Source: Cellulomonas cellasea (GTDB taxonomy: Bacteria; Actinomycetota; Actinomycetes; Actinomycetales; Cellulomonadaceae). Taken from it: 64,000 bases of DNA. The notes below the pieces were generated by a model. It had not been told where the DNA came from, ran no database searches, and saw only the letters and a list, made by a program, of their open reading frames with translations. The stretch is from positions 310,001 to 374,000 of the forward strand of contig NZ_JAUDBQ010000001.1 of the NCBI RefSeq assembly GCF_030372105.1, in the 5' to 3' direction. Both the position numbers and the translations under genes were made by a program. Positions 55,791 through 64,000 of this stretch are shown here, in pieces (position 1 is the stretch's first letter; every line of letters starts with the position of its first letter).

Positions 55791-56756
55791 TCAGCGGGGC
55801 AGCTTCGGCGCGAACATGCGGGTGATGAGCCGGGCCACGAGGTTCAGCAGCATCACGATGAGGATCAGCACGAGCGCCGCTGCCCAGGCGCGCAGGTACG
55901 CGATGTCGGGGATGCACGCGATGCTCGCGTCGTTGCACGGCGTCAGGCCCTGGCTGTACTGCCGGTAGACGTACACGGGCAGCGTCATCATGCGGCCCTC
56001 GAAGAGGTTGTAGTTGATCGAGTCGATGACGCCGACGGTGATGAGCAGCGGCGCCGTCTCGCCGATCACGCGCGCGATGGCGATCATCACGCCGGTGCCG
56101 ATGCCCGCGACGGCGGTGCGCAGCACGACCTTGACCACCATCAGCCACCGGGGCACGCCCAGGGCCAGCGCGGCCTCGCGGAGCTCGTCGGGCACCAGGC
56201 GCAGCATCTCCTCACAGGAGCGCACCACCACCGGGATCATCAGCACCGACAACGCCACGGATCCGACGACGCCCATCTTGACGCCGGGCCCCAGCAGCAC
56301 CGCGAACAGGGCGTAGGCGAACAGGCCCGCGACGATGGACGGGATGCCCGTCATCACGTCCACGAAGAACGTGACGGCCTTGGCCAGGGCGCCGCGCCCG
56401 TACTCGACCAGGTAGACGGCCACCATGATGCCCACGGGCACGGAGATCAGCGCCGCGAAGAGCGTGATCTCCACGGTGCCGACGATCGCGTGGTAGATGC
56501 CGCCGGCGTCCATGCCGCCGAACACCCCGCGCATCGAGTGCGAGAGGAAGTACGGGCTCAGCCGCTCGACGCCGTTGGCGACGACAGTCCAGATGAGCGA
56601 GACGAGCGGGGCCATGGCCAGCACGAAGGCGGCGACGACGAGCACGCGCATGATCTGGTCGGTGCGCCGGCGGCGGCGGTCGACAGTGCGCAGCAGGTCG
56701 CGGGTCGACTGCCCGCTGGTCTGCGAGGCGGGGGCCGGCGCGGAGGTCGTGGACAT
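55791..56756 (-). CDS. pstA: Phosphate ABC transporter permease PstA
   Basis: A 321-residue permease with six main membrane helices. Conserved parts include [35 protein letters not shown] and [16 protein letters not shown]. An external loop before the last helix has two cysteines ([12 protein letters not shown]). The gene starts 1 nt beyond the pstC stop and lies 56 nt before pstB. Confidence 0.97.
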   Translation of the reverse strand: MSTTSAPAPASQTSGQSTRDLLRTVDRRRRRTDQIMRVLVVAAFVLAMAPLVSLIWTVVANGVERLSPYFLSHSMRGVFGGMDAGGIYHAIVGTVEITLFAALISVPVGIMVAVYLVEYGRGALAKAVTFFVDVMTGIPSIVAGLFAYALFAVLLGPGVKMGVVGSVALSVLMIPVVVRSCEEMLRLVPDELREAALALGVPRWLMVVKVVLRTAVAGIGTGVMIAIARVIGETAPLLITVGVIDSINYNLFEGRMMTLPVYVYRQYSQGLTPCNDASIACIPDIAYLRAWAAALVLILIVMLLNLVARLITRMFAPKLPR

Positions 56757-56757
56757 C

Positions 56758-57825
56758 TCAGCGTCCCTTCTGGGCGCCGCGCGCGACGATGGCCCGGGCG
56801 GTCATGTTCACCGCGAGGGTGATGACGAACAGCGCGAGGCCGGTGGCGATGAGCGTCGAGACGCCCAACGGGTTGGCCTCGGGGAACTGCGCGGCGATGT
56901 TCGCGGCGATGGTCTGCTGCTGGCCGGCGACCAGGAGCTTGAAGGAGTAGAGGGTCCCGGGCGACAGGACCATGAGCACCGCCATCGTCTCGCCCAGCGC
57001 GCGGCCCAGGCCGAGCATCGAGGCCGACGCGATGCCCGAGCGGGCGAACGGCAGCACGGCCGTGCGGATCATCTCCCAGCGGGTGGCGCCCAGGGCGAGG
57101 GCGGCCTCCTCGTTGAGCCGGGGGGTCTGCAGGAACACCTCGCGCACCACGGCGGTGATGATCGGCAGGATCATCACCGCGAGCACCACGGCGACGGTGA
57201 GGATGACGCGCGGCGGCTGCGACGCCGGGCCGGAGAACAGCGGGATCCAGCCCAGGTTGTCGCTGAGCCACGTCCACGCGGGCGCGAGCCACGGCGCCAG
57301 GACCACGACGCCCCACAGCCCGTAGACCACCGACGGGATGGCCGCGAGCAGGTCCACGGCGTAGCCGAGCGCGTTCGCGAGCCGGCGCGGCGCGTAGTGC
57401 GAGATGAACAGCGCGATGCCGACGGCCACCGGCGCCGCCATGGCCAGCGACAGTGCCGCGACCAGCACCGTGCCGAACGCGAGCGGGCCGATGAAGCCCA
57501 GCAGTGACGTGTCCGCCGGGAACCACGCGATCTTCGCGGACAGCTCGGCGGGGTCCGTCTGCATCGCGGGCCACGCCCGCAGCACCAGGAACACCGCGAC
57601 GGCCGCCAACACCACGAGGATCAGCACGGCCGAGGCCGTCGCCGTCCAGCGGAACACCCGGGAGGCGCCACGGTCCGCGGTGCGGGCGCGCCGCAGGCCG
57701 CGAGGGCTCAGCAGCCCGGTCCGGGCGCCAGTCATCGCGGCGTGGTTGTCGTTCGCGGGACTGCCGGCCGTGTCAGCCGGTGGCCCCTCGGTGTCGTGCT
57801 GCACCTGGTCGCTGTGCCGTGTCAT
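56758..57825 (-). CDS. pstC: Phosphate ABC transporter permease PstC
   Basis: A 355-residue permease. A polar 60-residue N-terminal extension is followed by six membrane helices. Typical parts: AAIPSVVYGLWGVVVLAPWL, EEAALALGATRWEMIRTAVL (EAA loop) and GLGRALGETMAVLMV. ATG 57825 has AAGG five bases upstream. Pairs with PstA. A strong hairpin lies between it and pstS. Confidence 0.97.
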   Translation of the reverse strand: MTRHSDQVQHDTEGPPADTAGSPANDNHAAMTGARTGLLSPRGLRRARTADRGASRVFRWTATASAVLILVVLAAVAVFLVLRAWPAMQTDPAELSAKIAWFPADTSLLGFIGPLAFGTVLVAALSLAMAAPVAVGIALFISHYAPRRLANALGYAVDLLAAIPSVVYGLWGVVVLAPWLAPAWTWLSDNLGWIPLFSGPASQPPRVILTVAVVLAVMILPIITAVVREVFLQTPRLNEEAALALGATRWEMIRTAVLPFARSGIASASMLGLGRALGETMAVLMVLSPGTLYSFKLLVAGQQQTIAANIAAQFPEANPLGVSTLIATGLALFVITLAVNMTARAIVARGAQKGR

Positions 57826-57872
57826 GCGTGCCTTCTTGTCATGCGTGCTCCTGCACGGGCCGTCTGCTGCGG

Positions 57873-57920
57873 CGCCGGTGGCCGCCCCGCCTCCCCCCAG
57901 GCGCGGGGCGGCCACCGGCG
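57873..57920 (-). terminator. Stem-loop between pstS and pstC
   Basis: Perfect 18-bp arms (57873-57890, 57903-57920) with a 12-nt loop, just after the pstS stop codon (57926). As with the urtA-urtB hairpin it probably makes more binding protein than membrane parts. Confidence 0.75.
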
Positions 57921-57925
57921 GTCCC

Positions 57926-59038
57926 TCAGGAGGCGGCGCTGATCGAGTCGATCGCTGCCTGGACGTCCGTGCGCAGGGCCTCGGAGATCGGCGCCGAGCC
58001 GGCGGCGCTCTCCGACGCCTTCTGCCCCTGCTCGCTCACCACGTACGTGAGGAACGCCTTCACCAGGTCGGCCTCCTCCTGCGTCTCGTAGGCCGGGCAG
58101 GCCACGCCGTAAGACACGAGCACCAGCGGGTAGGCGCCCGCCTCGGTGGTGGTCCGGTCGAGCTTGATGACGATGTCGTTCGCGTCGCGCGAGTCGTCAC
58201 GGGGCGAGGCGTCCAGGGCCTTGGCCGCGGCGGCCTCCGACGGCGCCACCCACTCGTCGCCGACCTTGATGCTCGCGGTGCCCAGGTCGCCGACCTTCGA
58301 CAGGTCCGCGTAGCCGATGGTGCCCTGCGCGCTCTGCACCGTCTGGATGAGGCCCGACGTGCCCTGCGCCGACTGGCCGCCCTCGAGGGGCCAGTCACCG
58401 CTCGCCTCGTGGGCCCAGGCCCCGCCCGACGCCTTGCTCAGGTAGTCGGTGAAGTTCTTGGTGGTGCCCGAGTCGTCCGAGCGGTGCACCGTGGTGATCG
58501 CGAGCGACGGCAGCGTCACGCCGGGGTTCTCCGCGGCGATCTCGGGGGCGTCCCACTGCGTGATCTTGCCGTCGAAGATGGCGGCGGTGGTGGCCGCGGA
58601 CAGGTTGAGCGAGTCGATGCCGTCCAAGTTGAAGGTGACGGCGATCGGGCTGACGTACACCGGCAGGTCGATGGCCGCGGAGCCCGAGCACCGCTCGATC
58701 GACTGCGCCAGCTCGTCCTCCGAGAGCGCCGAGTCCGTGCCCGCGAACTGCACGCCGCCCTCGAGGAACTGGGTGCGGCCGCCGCCCGAGCCCACCGGGT
58801 CGTAGTTGACGGTCACGTCGGGGTTCTCGTTCTGGAAGCCGGCCCGCCACGCCTCCATCGCCGACTCGATCGAGCTGGCGCCGGCGCCGTTGAGCTCGCC
58901 GCTCAGGTCGCTCGCCGACGGCGCGCCAGCGGCGCCCGTGGCGCCCCCGACCGGGTCGTCCGAGCCACAGGCCGTCAGGGTCAGTGCGAGCGTTCCGGCC
59001 AGCGCCAGGGCTCCAGCGCGGTGAGGGGAGAGCTTCAC
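57926..59038 (-). CDS. pstS: Phosphate-binding lipoprotein PstS
   Basis: A 370-residue periplasmic-type phosphate-binding protein. Lipobox LTLTACGSD. Phosphate-site parts are GAGASSIESAMEAW, DPVGSGGGRTQFLEG and VHRSDDSGTTKNFTDYL. The linker after the anchor is Gly/Ala-rich. First gene of the operon, preceded by a PHO box about 90 nt upstream. Confidence 0.97.
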   Translation of the reverse strand: MKLSPHRAGALALAGTLALTLTACGSDDPVGGATGAAGAPSASDLSGELNGAGASSIESAMEAWRAGFQNENPDVTVNYDPVGSGGGRTQFLEGGVQFAGTDSALSEDELAQSIERCSGSAAIDLPVYVSPIAVTFNLDGIDSLNLSAATTAAIFDGKITQWDAPEIAAENPGVTLPSLAITTVHRSDDSGTTKNFTDYLSKASGGAWAHEASGDWPLEGGQSAQGTSGLIQTVQSAQGTIGYADLSKVGDLGTASIKVGDEWVAPSEAAAAKALDASPRDDSRDANDIVIKLDRTTTEAGAYPLVLVSYGVACPAYETQEEADLVKAFLTYVVSEQGQKASESAAGSAPISEALRTDVQAAIDSISAAS

Positions 59039-59128
59039 AGGGGTTCCGTCCCGTCAGTGCAGTGCGCACCGTCTGTGCGCGACCACTCCTGACGGTAGGC
59101 ACGCCAGGTGACTGGATCAGCCTCCCTC

Positions 59129-59146
59129 GGTGAACCCCAGGTGAAC
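59129..59146 (-). promoter_or_regulatory. PHO box upstream of pstS
   Basis: Minus strand direct repeat GTTCACC-n4-GTTCACC, units 11 nt apart (59140-59146 and 59129-59135). This matches actinobacterial PhoP/RegX3-type 11-bp direct repeat units. It should make pstSCAB inducible by phosphate starvation through the adjacent regulator. Confidence 0.8.
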
Positions 59147-59187
59147 GGCTGACGACGATTCGCCGCCGCCTGCCGCTGCCCGCCGGC

Positions 59188-59928
59188 TCAGGCGGGGACG
59201 TCGTCCGTGAGCTTGTAGCCCAGGCCGCGCACGGTCAGCAGCAGCCGGGGGTTCGCGGGATCGGCCTCGATCTTCGCCCGCACCCGCTTGACGTGCACAT
59301 CCAGCGTCTTGGTGTCGCCCACGTAGTCCGAGCCCCACACCCGGTCGATGAGCTGGCCGCGGGTCAGCACCCGGCCGGCATGCCGCAGCAGCAGCTCGAG
59401 CAGCTCGAACTCCTTGAGCGGGAACGCCACGACCTGGCCGTTGACCTGCACCACATGGCGCTCGACGTCCATCCGCACGGGGCCGAGCTCGAGGGTGTCG
59501 TCCTCCGGGTCCGCCGCCTGCGCCGGGTCCCCCGCGGGCGCCGCGGCCCCGCTCGCCGGGGCGGTGGACTCCCGGCGCCGGAGCACGGCGCGCACCCGCG
59601 CGAGCAGCTCGCGGAACGAGTAGGGCTTGGTCACGTAATCGTCGGCGCCCAGCTCGAGGCCGACCACCTTGTCGATCTCGGAGTCCTTGGCGGTGAGCAT
59701 GATGATCGGCACGTCGCCGCGGGCCCGGAGCTGGCGGCACACCTCCGTGCCGGACAGCCCGGGGAGCATGAGGTCGAGTAGCACCAGGTCCGCGCCCACC
59801 CGGTCGTACTCGGCGAGCGCCTGGGTGCCGGTGGCGGCGGTGACGACGTCGAAGCCCTCCCGGCTGAGCTGGTACGTCAGCGGGTCGCGGTAGGACTCCT
59901 CGTCCTCGACCAGCAGGATGCGCGTCAC
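59188..59928 (-). CDS. regX3: Phosphate response regulator RegX3/PhoP-like (OmpR family)
   Basis: A 246-residue regulator. The receiver domain has VEDEESYRD, phosphoacceptor Asp52 (LLDLMLPGLSG) and Lys near YVTKPYSFRE. A long Ala/Pro linker (about 122-148) precedes the winged helix DNA-binding domain (FPLKEFELLELLLRHAGRVL, DVHVKRVRAKIE). Start overlaps the kinase stop by ATGA. Synteny with mshA, gpmA and phoU points to RegX3 of SenX3-RegX3, which controls phosphate genes. Confidence 0.93.
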   Translation of the reverse strand: MTRILLVEDEESYRDPLTYQLSREGFDVVTAATGTQALAEYDRVGADLVLLDLMLPGLSGTEVCRQLRARGDVPIIMLTAKDSEIDKVVGLELGADDYVTKPYSFRELLARVRAVLRRRESTAPASGAAAPAGDPAQAADPEDDTLELGPVRMDVERHVVQVNGQVVAFPLKEFELLELLLRHAGRVLTRGQLIDRVWGSDYVGDTKTLDVHVKRVRAKIEADPANPRLLLTVRGLGYKLTDDVPA

Positions 59929-61142
59929 GGGGTCTCTCCGGTCTTGTCGGTCGGGCGCGCGTCGTCGGCGCGCCGCTCGGGGGTGATCGTGCTGGTGGCG
60001 CGGGGGGCGTGGGCGGCGTCCGCCTCCGGGAGGCGGATCGTGAACGTCGAGCCCTGGCCGGGCTGCGACCAGACGGTCACGTCGCCGCCGTGGTCCGCGG
60101 CGATGTGCTTGACGATGCTGAGCCCCAGCCCGGTGCCGCCGGTGTCGCGTGAGCGCGCCGGGTCCACACGGTAGAACCGCTCGAAGAGCCGCTCCTGGTC
60201 CTCGGGCGCGATGCCGATCCCCTGGTCCACCACGGCGATCTCCACGAGCCCGTCGACCAGCCGCACCCCGACGCCGATGCGCGTCTGCGCGGGCGAGTAC
60301 GCCACGGCGTTGTCCAGGAGGTTCCGCACCGCGGTGACCAGCAGCGCATGGTCGCCGAAGACGTGCAGCCCTGTGGGGCCGCCCACCTCGAAGACGATGT
60401 GCTTGGCGTTCGCCGCGACCCGGGCGCGGTCCACCGACTCCTCGATGACGCCGTCCACCTCGATCGGGACGAGCTCCTGGATCGCGCTGGCGACCTGCAG
60501 GCGGGACAGCTCGATGATCTCCTGCACGAGTGTCGACAGGCGCGCGGCCTCGCCCTGCATGCGCCCGGCGAACCGGCGCACCGCCTCCGGGTCGTCCGCG
60601 GCGGCCTCGACGGTCTCAGCGAGCAACGCGAGCGCGCCGACCGGGGTCTTGAGCTCATGGGACACGTTCACCGCGAAGTCACGGCGGATCTCCTCGACCC
60701 GGCGGGCCTGCGTGCGGTCCTCCGCGAGGACCAGCAGGTGCCGCGGCCCGACCTGCGCGACGCGCACCTGCACGGTCACGGTGCCGGCGCCCACGGGACC
60801 ACGCGGCAGGTCGAGCTCCTCGTCGCGGATCACGCCGTCGCGACGCACCTCGGCGACCATCTGCCGGATGACGGCATGCGCGACCCGCCGGTCGCGGACG
60901 ATCCCGAGCGTGTAGGCGGGCGGGCTCGCGCGGAGCACGTCGTCGTCGTCGTCGAGCACCACGGCCGCCGAGCGCAGCACCGCGAGCACGCGGACCAGGC
61001 CGTCGTCGAGCTCCGGCTCCGGCTGCGGGGCCATCTCCCGCTGCGACCGCTCGCTCCAGCGGAAGCCCAGCGCGGCGACCAGGCCCGTGAGCAGGCCGAT
61101 CAGGCCCGCGAGGACCACCACACCACCTTCGAGGCCATTCAC
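59925..61142 (-). CDS. senX3: Phosphate sensor kinase SenX3/PhoR-like
   Basis: A 405-residue histidine kinase. One N-terminal membrane helix (about 7-27), a PAS-like domain (about 50-140), HisKA with NVSHELKTPVGALALL (His162), and HATPase with NLLDNAVAYSP, DQGIGIAPEDQERLFERFYR and GTGLGLSIVKHIAADHGG. GTG 61142 is chosen because TACGCT (61150-61155) lies 7 nt upstream. It is divergent from phoU. Phosphate input probably comes through PstSCAB and PhoU. Confidence 0.93.
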   Translation of the reverse strand: MNGLEGGVVVLAGLIGLLTGLVAALGFRWSERSQREMAPQPEPELDDGLVRVLAVLRSAAVVLDDDDDVLRASPPAYTLGIVRDRRVAHAVIRQMVAEVRRDGVIRDEELDLPRGPVGAGTVTVQVRVAQVGPRHLLVLAEDRTQARRVEEIRRDFAVNVSHELKTPVGALALLAETVEAAADDPEAVRRFAGRMQGEAARLSTLVQEIIELSRLQVASAIQELVPIEVDGVIEESVDRARVAANAKHIVFEVGGPTGLHVFGDHALLVTAVRNLLDNAVAYSPAQTRIGVGVRLVDGLVEIAVVDQGIGIAPEDQERLFERFYRVDPARSRDTGGTGLGLSIVKHIAADHGGDVTVWSQPGQGSTFTIRLPEADAAHAPRATSTITPERRADDARPTDKTGETP

Positions 61143-61214
61143 GCTCTTCAGCGTACGTGCGGCGCCTGCGCAGGTCAGCGACCTGGCAGCCGGGACGCCT
61201 GTTCCTTGCCTGAT

Positions 61215-61243
61215 GTTCACCTCGACGCGGGCGCCCGTTCACC
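61215..61243 (+). promoter_or_regulatory. PHO box upstream of phoU
   Basis: GTTCACC units at 61215-61221 and 61237-61243, 22 nt (two 11-bp steps) apart, 60 nt before the phoU start. The shared intergenic region could also affect senX3. This suggests RegX3 autoregulation of the phosphate genes. Confidence 0.7.
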
Positions 61244-61302
61244 TGTGCCTGCGATCCTGGTGGCCGCGGGACATCTTTGACCGCCCAGAGAGAGGCAACT
61301 TC

Positions 61303-61956
61303 GTGCGCCACATCTTCGACGCCGAGCTCACGCAGCTCGGTCAGGACCTCGCGGCGATGAGCCGCCGGGTCGAGCACGCCGTGACGAGTGCCGGGACGGC
61401 GCTGCTGACCGCCGACCTCCAGCTCGCCGAGTCCGTCATCGCCGACGACCTGGCCATCGACGCGATCGAGCGGGACCTCGACGAGCGCTGCGTGCTCCTG
61501 CTCGCCCAGCAGGCCCCGGTGGCCACCGACCTGCGGGTCGTCGTGTCCTCGCTGCGGATGAGCGCGACCCTCGAGCGCATGGGCGACCTCGCCCGGCACG
61601 TGGCCGAGGTCGCGCGCGGCCGGTACCCCCGGGTGGCGATCCCGCAGAGCCTGACCGGCACGTTCGCCGAGATGCACGACGCCGCGGCGCGGGTGGGCCG
61701 GCGCACCACCACGCTGCTCACCACCCACGACTTGGCCGTGGCCGAGAAGATCGAGCGCGACGACGACCTGCTCGACGAGCTGCACCGCGACACGTTCAAC
61801 GCGACGCTGGGCCCGTCGTGGGACGGCACCGCGCAGGAGACCGTCGATGTGACGCTCGTGGGCCGCTACTACGAGCGGTTCGGCGACCACGCCGTCTCGA
61901 TCGCGCGCCGCGTCACGTACCTGGTCACGGGCGACTCCGAGGTCGCGGCGCGCTGA
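61303..61956 (+). CDS. phoU: Phosphate signalling regulator PhoU
   Basis: A 217-residue all-helical PhoU protein. It begins RHIFDAELTQLGQDLAAMSR, with repeats ADDLAIDAIERDLDERCVLL, SATLERMGDLARHVAEVARG and YERFGDHAVSIARRVTYLV. The two E-x-x-x-D metal patterns characteristic of PhoU are present. It dampens Pst activity and the kinase when phosphate is plentiful. GTG start with GAGAGG 7 nt upstream. Confidence 0.95.
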   Translation: MRHIFDAELTQLGQDLAAMSRRVEHAVTSAGTALLTADLQLAESVIADDLAIDAIERDLDERCVLLLAQQAPVATDLRVVVSSLRMSATLERMGDLARHVAEVARGRYPRVAIPQSLTGTFAEMHDAAARVGRRTTTLLTTHDLAVAEKIERDDDLLDELHRDTFNATLGPSWDGTAQETVDVTLVGRYYERFGDHAVSIARRVTYLVTGDSEVAAR

Positions 61957-61980
61957 CGCCGCGCACGACAACCCCGCTCC

Positions 61981-62028
61981 ACGCCGAAGGGCGCCGCACC
62001 CCTGCTGGGGTGCGGCGCCCTTCGGCGT
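61981..62028. terminator. Bidirectional terminator between phoU and gpmA
   Basis: A perfect 22-bp stem (61981-62002 with 62007-62028) with a 4-nt loop. It lies between the two converging stop codons, 25 nt after phoU. Confidence 0.92.
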
Positions 62029-62047
62029 GCTGCGGTGTGCGACCGGG

Positions 62048-62788
62048 TCAGCGACCCTGGTTGGCCACGGCCTTGATCGCGTCGGCGGCGGCGGCCGGGT
62101 CGAGGTACGTGCCGCCCGGGTTCGTCGGCTTCAGCGTCTCCTCGTCCAGCTCGTAGACGAGCGGGATGCCGGTGGGGATGTTGATCCCGGCGATCGTCTC
62201 GTCGTCGACGCCGTCGAGGAACTTCACGATCGCGCGGATCGAGTTGCCGTGCGCCGCCACGAGGACGGTCTTGCCGGACTTCAGGTCGGGGACGAGGTCC
62301 GACTCCCAGTAGGGCACGACGCGCTCGAGGACCTGCTTGAGCGCCTCGGCGGACGGGATCGGCTCACCGGCGTACCGCGGGTCGCCGTCCTGCGAGAAGG
62401 CCGAGCCGGGCTCGATGGGGGGCGGCGGGACGTCGTACGAGCGGCGCCAGAGCATGAACTGCTCCTCGCCGTACGTCTCGAGCGTCTGCTTCTTGTCCTT
62501 GCCCTGCAGGGCGCCGTAGTGGCGCTCGTTCAGGTGCCAGCTGCGGCGGACCGGGATCCAGTGGCGGTCGGCGGCGTCCAGCGCGAGGTTCGCCGTGGTG
62601 ATGGCACGGCGCAGCAGCGAGGTGTGCACGACGTCGGGCAGGACGCCCTCGTCGACGAGCAGCTTGCCGCCGCGCTTGGCCTCCTCGACGCCCTTCTCAG
62701 ACAGGGGGACGTCCACCCAGCCGGTGAACAGGTTCTTGGCGTTCCACTCGCTCTCGCCGTGGCGGAGCAGCACGAGGGTGTAAGTCAT
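62048..62788 (-). CDS. gpmA: 2,3-bisphosphoglycerate-dependent phosphoglycerate mutase
   Basis: A 246-residue glycolytic mutase. The phosphohistidine motif [13 protein letters not shown] has His10; the second conserved His is in [25 protein letters not shown] is typical. Length is normal. ATG 62788 is chosen since CAGGAT lies 7 nt upstream; another ATG lies at 62797. The gene sits between mshA and the phosphate regulatory genes, as in mycobacteria. Confidence 0.96.
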   Translation of the reverse strand: MTYTLVLLRHGESEWNAKNLFTGWVDVPLSEKGVEEAKRGGKLLVDEGVLPDVVHTSLLRRAITTANLALDAADRHWIPVRRSWHLNERHYGALQGKDKKQTLETYGEEQFMLWRRSYDVPPPPIEPGSAFSQDGDPRYAGEPIPSAEALKQVLERVVPYWESDLVPDLKSGKTVLVAAHGNSIRAIVKFLDGVDDETIAGINIPTGIPLVYELDEETLKPTNPGGTYLDPAAAADAIKAVANQGR

Positions 62789-62865
62789 GGGTTCCATCCT
62801 GCCGCACCAGCGCGGTGGCGCACGGGGGACGTTCGACCCGTGGGCGCCCAGGCCAGGACTGGTGG

Positions 62866-64000
62866 TCACCCGCGACGGCGGGAGCCCTCCGTGGCGTAGA
62901 CCTTGAGCACCTGTGCCGCTGTCGCGTCCCACCCGTACCGCTCGGCGACCCGGCGGGCCCCCTGCGGCCAGGTGGTGCGGAGCTCCGGCGCCGCCAGCGC
63001 GGAGGTGAGCGCCTGCGCCCAGACGTGCGGCTCATGCTCGGAGACGAGCCGCCCGGACACCCCCTCGACCACCACGGAGCGCAGCCCGCCGACAGCCGCC
63101 GCCAGCACCGGGGTGCCGCAGGCCTGGGCCTCGACCGCGACCAGCCCGAAGGACTCCGAGCGGGACGGCATCGCCACCAAGTCGGCCGCGCGGTACCAGC
63201 GCGCGAGCTCCGCGCGGGGCACGGGGTCCCGGAAGAGCACATCCGCCTCGACGCCGCTCGACGCCGCGAGCGCCTGCAGCTCGCGCACCGCCGTGGGGCG
63301 GCCGCTGGGGCCGCCGAGCACCACGAGCAGCGGGACCCGGCCGCCGCTCGCGGCGATCTCCGCGAGGGCGCGCACCAGCAGGTCCGGGCCCTTGAGCGGC
63401 TGGACGCGCCCCGCGAACAGCACGATGTCCCGATCGGCGGGCAGGCCCAGGGCCGCGCGCTCGGCCAGCCGGTCGGGGACCGGGGTGAACAGCTCCAGGT
63501 CGACGCCGGGCGCCACGACATGCACCCGGGCCGGATCGGCGTCGTACAGCCGCACCAGCTCGTCGGCCTCCTGCGAGGTGCTGGCCACGAGCGCGTCGGC
63601 GGCGGCGACCACCTGCTCCTCGCCGATGACCCGGCCCCACGGCTCAGGGCTGTCCCCCGGGGCCAGGGAGGCGTTCTTCACCTTGGCCATCGTGTGCATG
63701 GTGTGCACCAGCGGGACCTCCCACCGGTCCGCGGCGAGCCAGCCGACCTGCCCCGAGAGCCAGTAGTGGGTGTGCACCACGTCGTACCAGCCGGGCCGTC
63801 GGGCCGCCTCGGAGCGCAGGACCCCGGCGGTCATCGCGCAGAGCTGGCCCGGGAGGTCGTTCTTGTCGAGGCCCTCGAACGGGCCGGCGGGGACGTGGTG
63901 CACCAGCACCGGCGGGACCACGCCGGGCGGCACGGACGGCGCCAACAGCACGTCATGCGCCGCCTCGCCCGTCAACGGGCTGCCATCCGCGGCCGTGCCG
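62866..64000 (-). CDS. mshA: D-inositol-3-phosphate glycosyltransferase, 5'-truncated
   Basis: GT4-family glycosyltransferase of mycothiol synthesis, joining GlcNAc to inositol-3-phosphate. The visible part (about 378 codons) contains [54 protein letters not shown] and [20 protein letters not shown]. The N-terminal part, including the first nucleotide-binding loop, lies beyond the right edge. It lies next to gpmA as in mycobacteria. Confidence 0.93.
   Translation of the reverse strand, partial: GTAADGSPLTGEAAHDVLLAPSVPPGVVPPVLVHHVPAGPFEGLDKNDLPGQLCAMTAGVLRSEAARRPGWYDVVHTHYWLSGQVGWLAADRWEVPLVHTMHTMAKVKNASLAPGDSPEPWGRVIGEEQVVAAADALVASTSQEADELVRLYDADPARVHVVAPGVDLELFTPVPDRLAERAALGLPADRDIVLFAGRVQPLKGPDLLVRALAEIAASGGRVPLLVVLGGPSGRPTAVRELQALAASSGVEADVLFRDPVPRAELARWYRAADLVAMPSRSESFGLVAVEAQACGTPVLAAAVGGLRSVVVEGVSGRLVSEHEPHVWAQALTSALAAPELRTTWPQGARRVAERYGWDATAAQVLKVYATEGSRRRG

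Overview
The window is a chromosomal segment from a very GC-rich (roughly 70-75% by eye) actinobacterium. The markers are CarD, an mshA-type glycosyltransferase (mycothiol pathway), a senX3/regX3-type phosphate regulatory pair, the small families DUF3263, DUF4031 and DUF4032, CIRCE-controlled groEL without an adjacent groES, and several genes whose start codon lies only 6-7 nt after a TAnnnT -10 element (leaderless style). Gene content and order look most like Micrococcales, possibly Cellulomonadaceae. That placement is inference. No transposases, phage genes or CRISPR arrays were seen.

Layout. 1-8.6 kb: a urea module on the minus strand, with a urea carboxylase running off the left edge, a GntR/FCD regulator, and the urea ABC importer urtABCDE with ATGA-coupled starts. 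Two matching promoter regions (at uca and at urtA) carry GlnR-like half-sites at 11-bp steps plus a GTATAC palindrome. 8.7-16 kb: DUF4031, groEL with two CIRCE elements, a two-gene HTTM-type membrane module, a CrtI-like oxidoreductase, cold-shock protein, LytR_C and DUF3263 proteins, and ung. 16-19.6 kb: an SGNH hydrolase and a SipW-type signal peptidase embedded among three related small secreted proteins. 19.6-28 kb: a divergent two-component pair, a lipoprotein, an uncharacterised protein, an oxidoreductase, tRNA-Thr, a DsbA-like protein and a Ser/Thr kinase. 28-36.7 kb: otsA-otsB, two tandem membrane-anchored beta-propellers, an MsiK/UgpC-type ATPase and a DUF4032 protein.

36.7-43.4 kb is the most unusual part. 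It holds a divergent sulfur-type locus. Leftward run an LLM flavin monooxygenase, a GNAT acetyltransferase fused to an amino-acid ABC permease, the ATPase and the binding protein. Rightward run two flavin reductases behind a SAM-I/IV-clan riboswitch. Together these look like import, acetylation and oxidative C-S cleavage of an S-substituted cysteine or similar compound, with flavin supplied by the divergent reductases.

43.4-54 kb: the conserved carD-ispD-ispF ... cysS-rlmB block, interrupted by about 6 kb carrying an aldolase/deaminase, MFS transporter, TetR regulator, D-arabinono-1,4-lactone oxidase-like enzyme and a quinone oxidoreductase. 54-64 kb: a lipoprotein, then the phosphate regulon pstSCAB, regX3, senX3 and phoU with PHO boxes, gpmA, and mshA running off the right edge.

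All calls were made by reading translated motifs, overlaps and DNA repeats. No database search was run.
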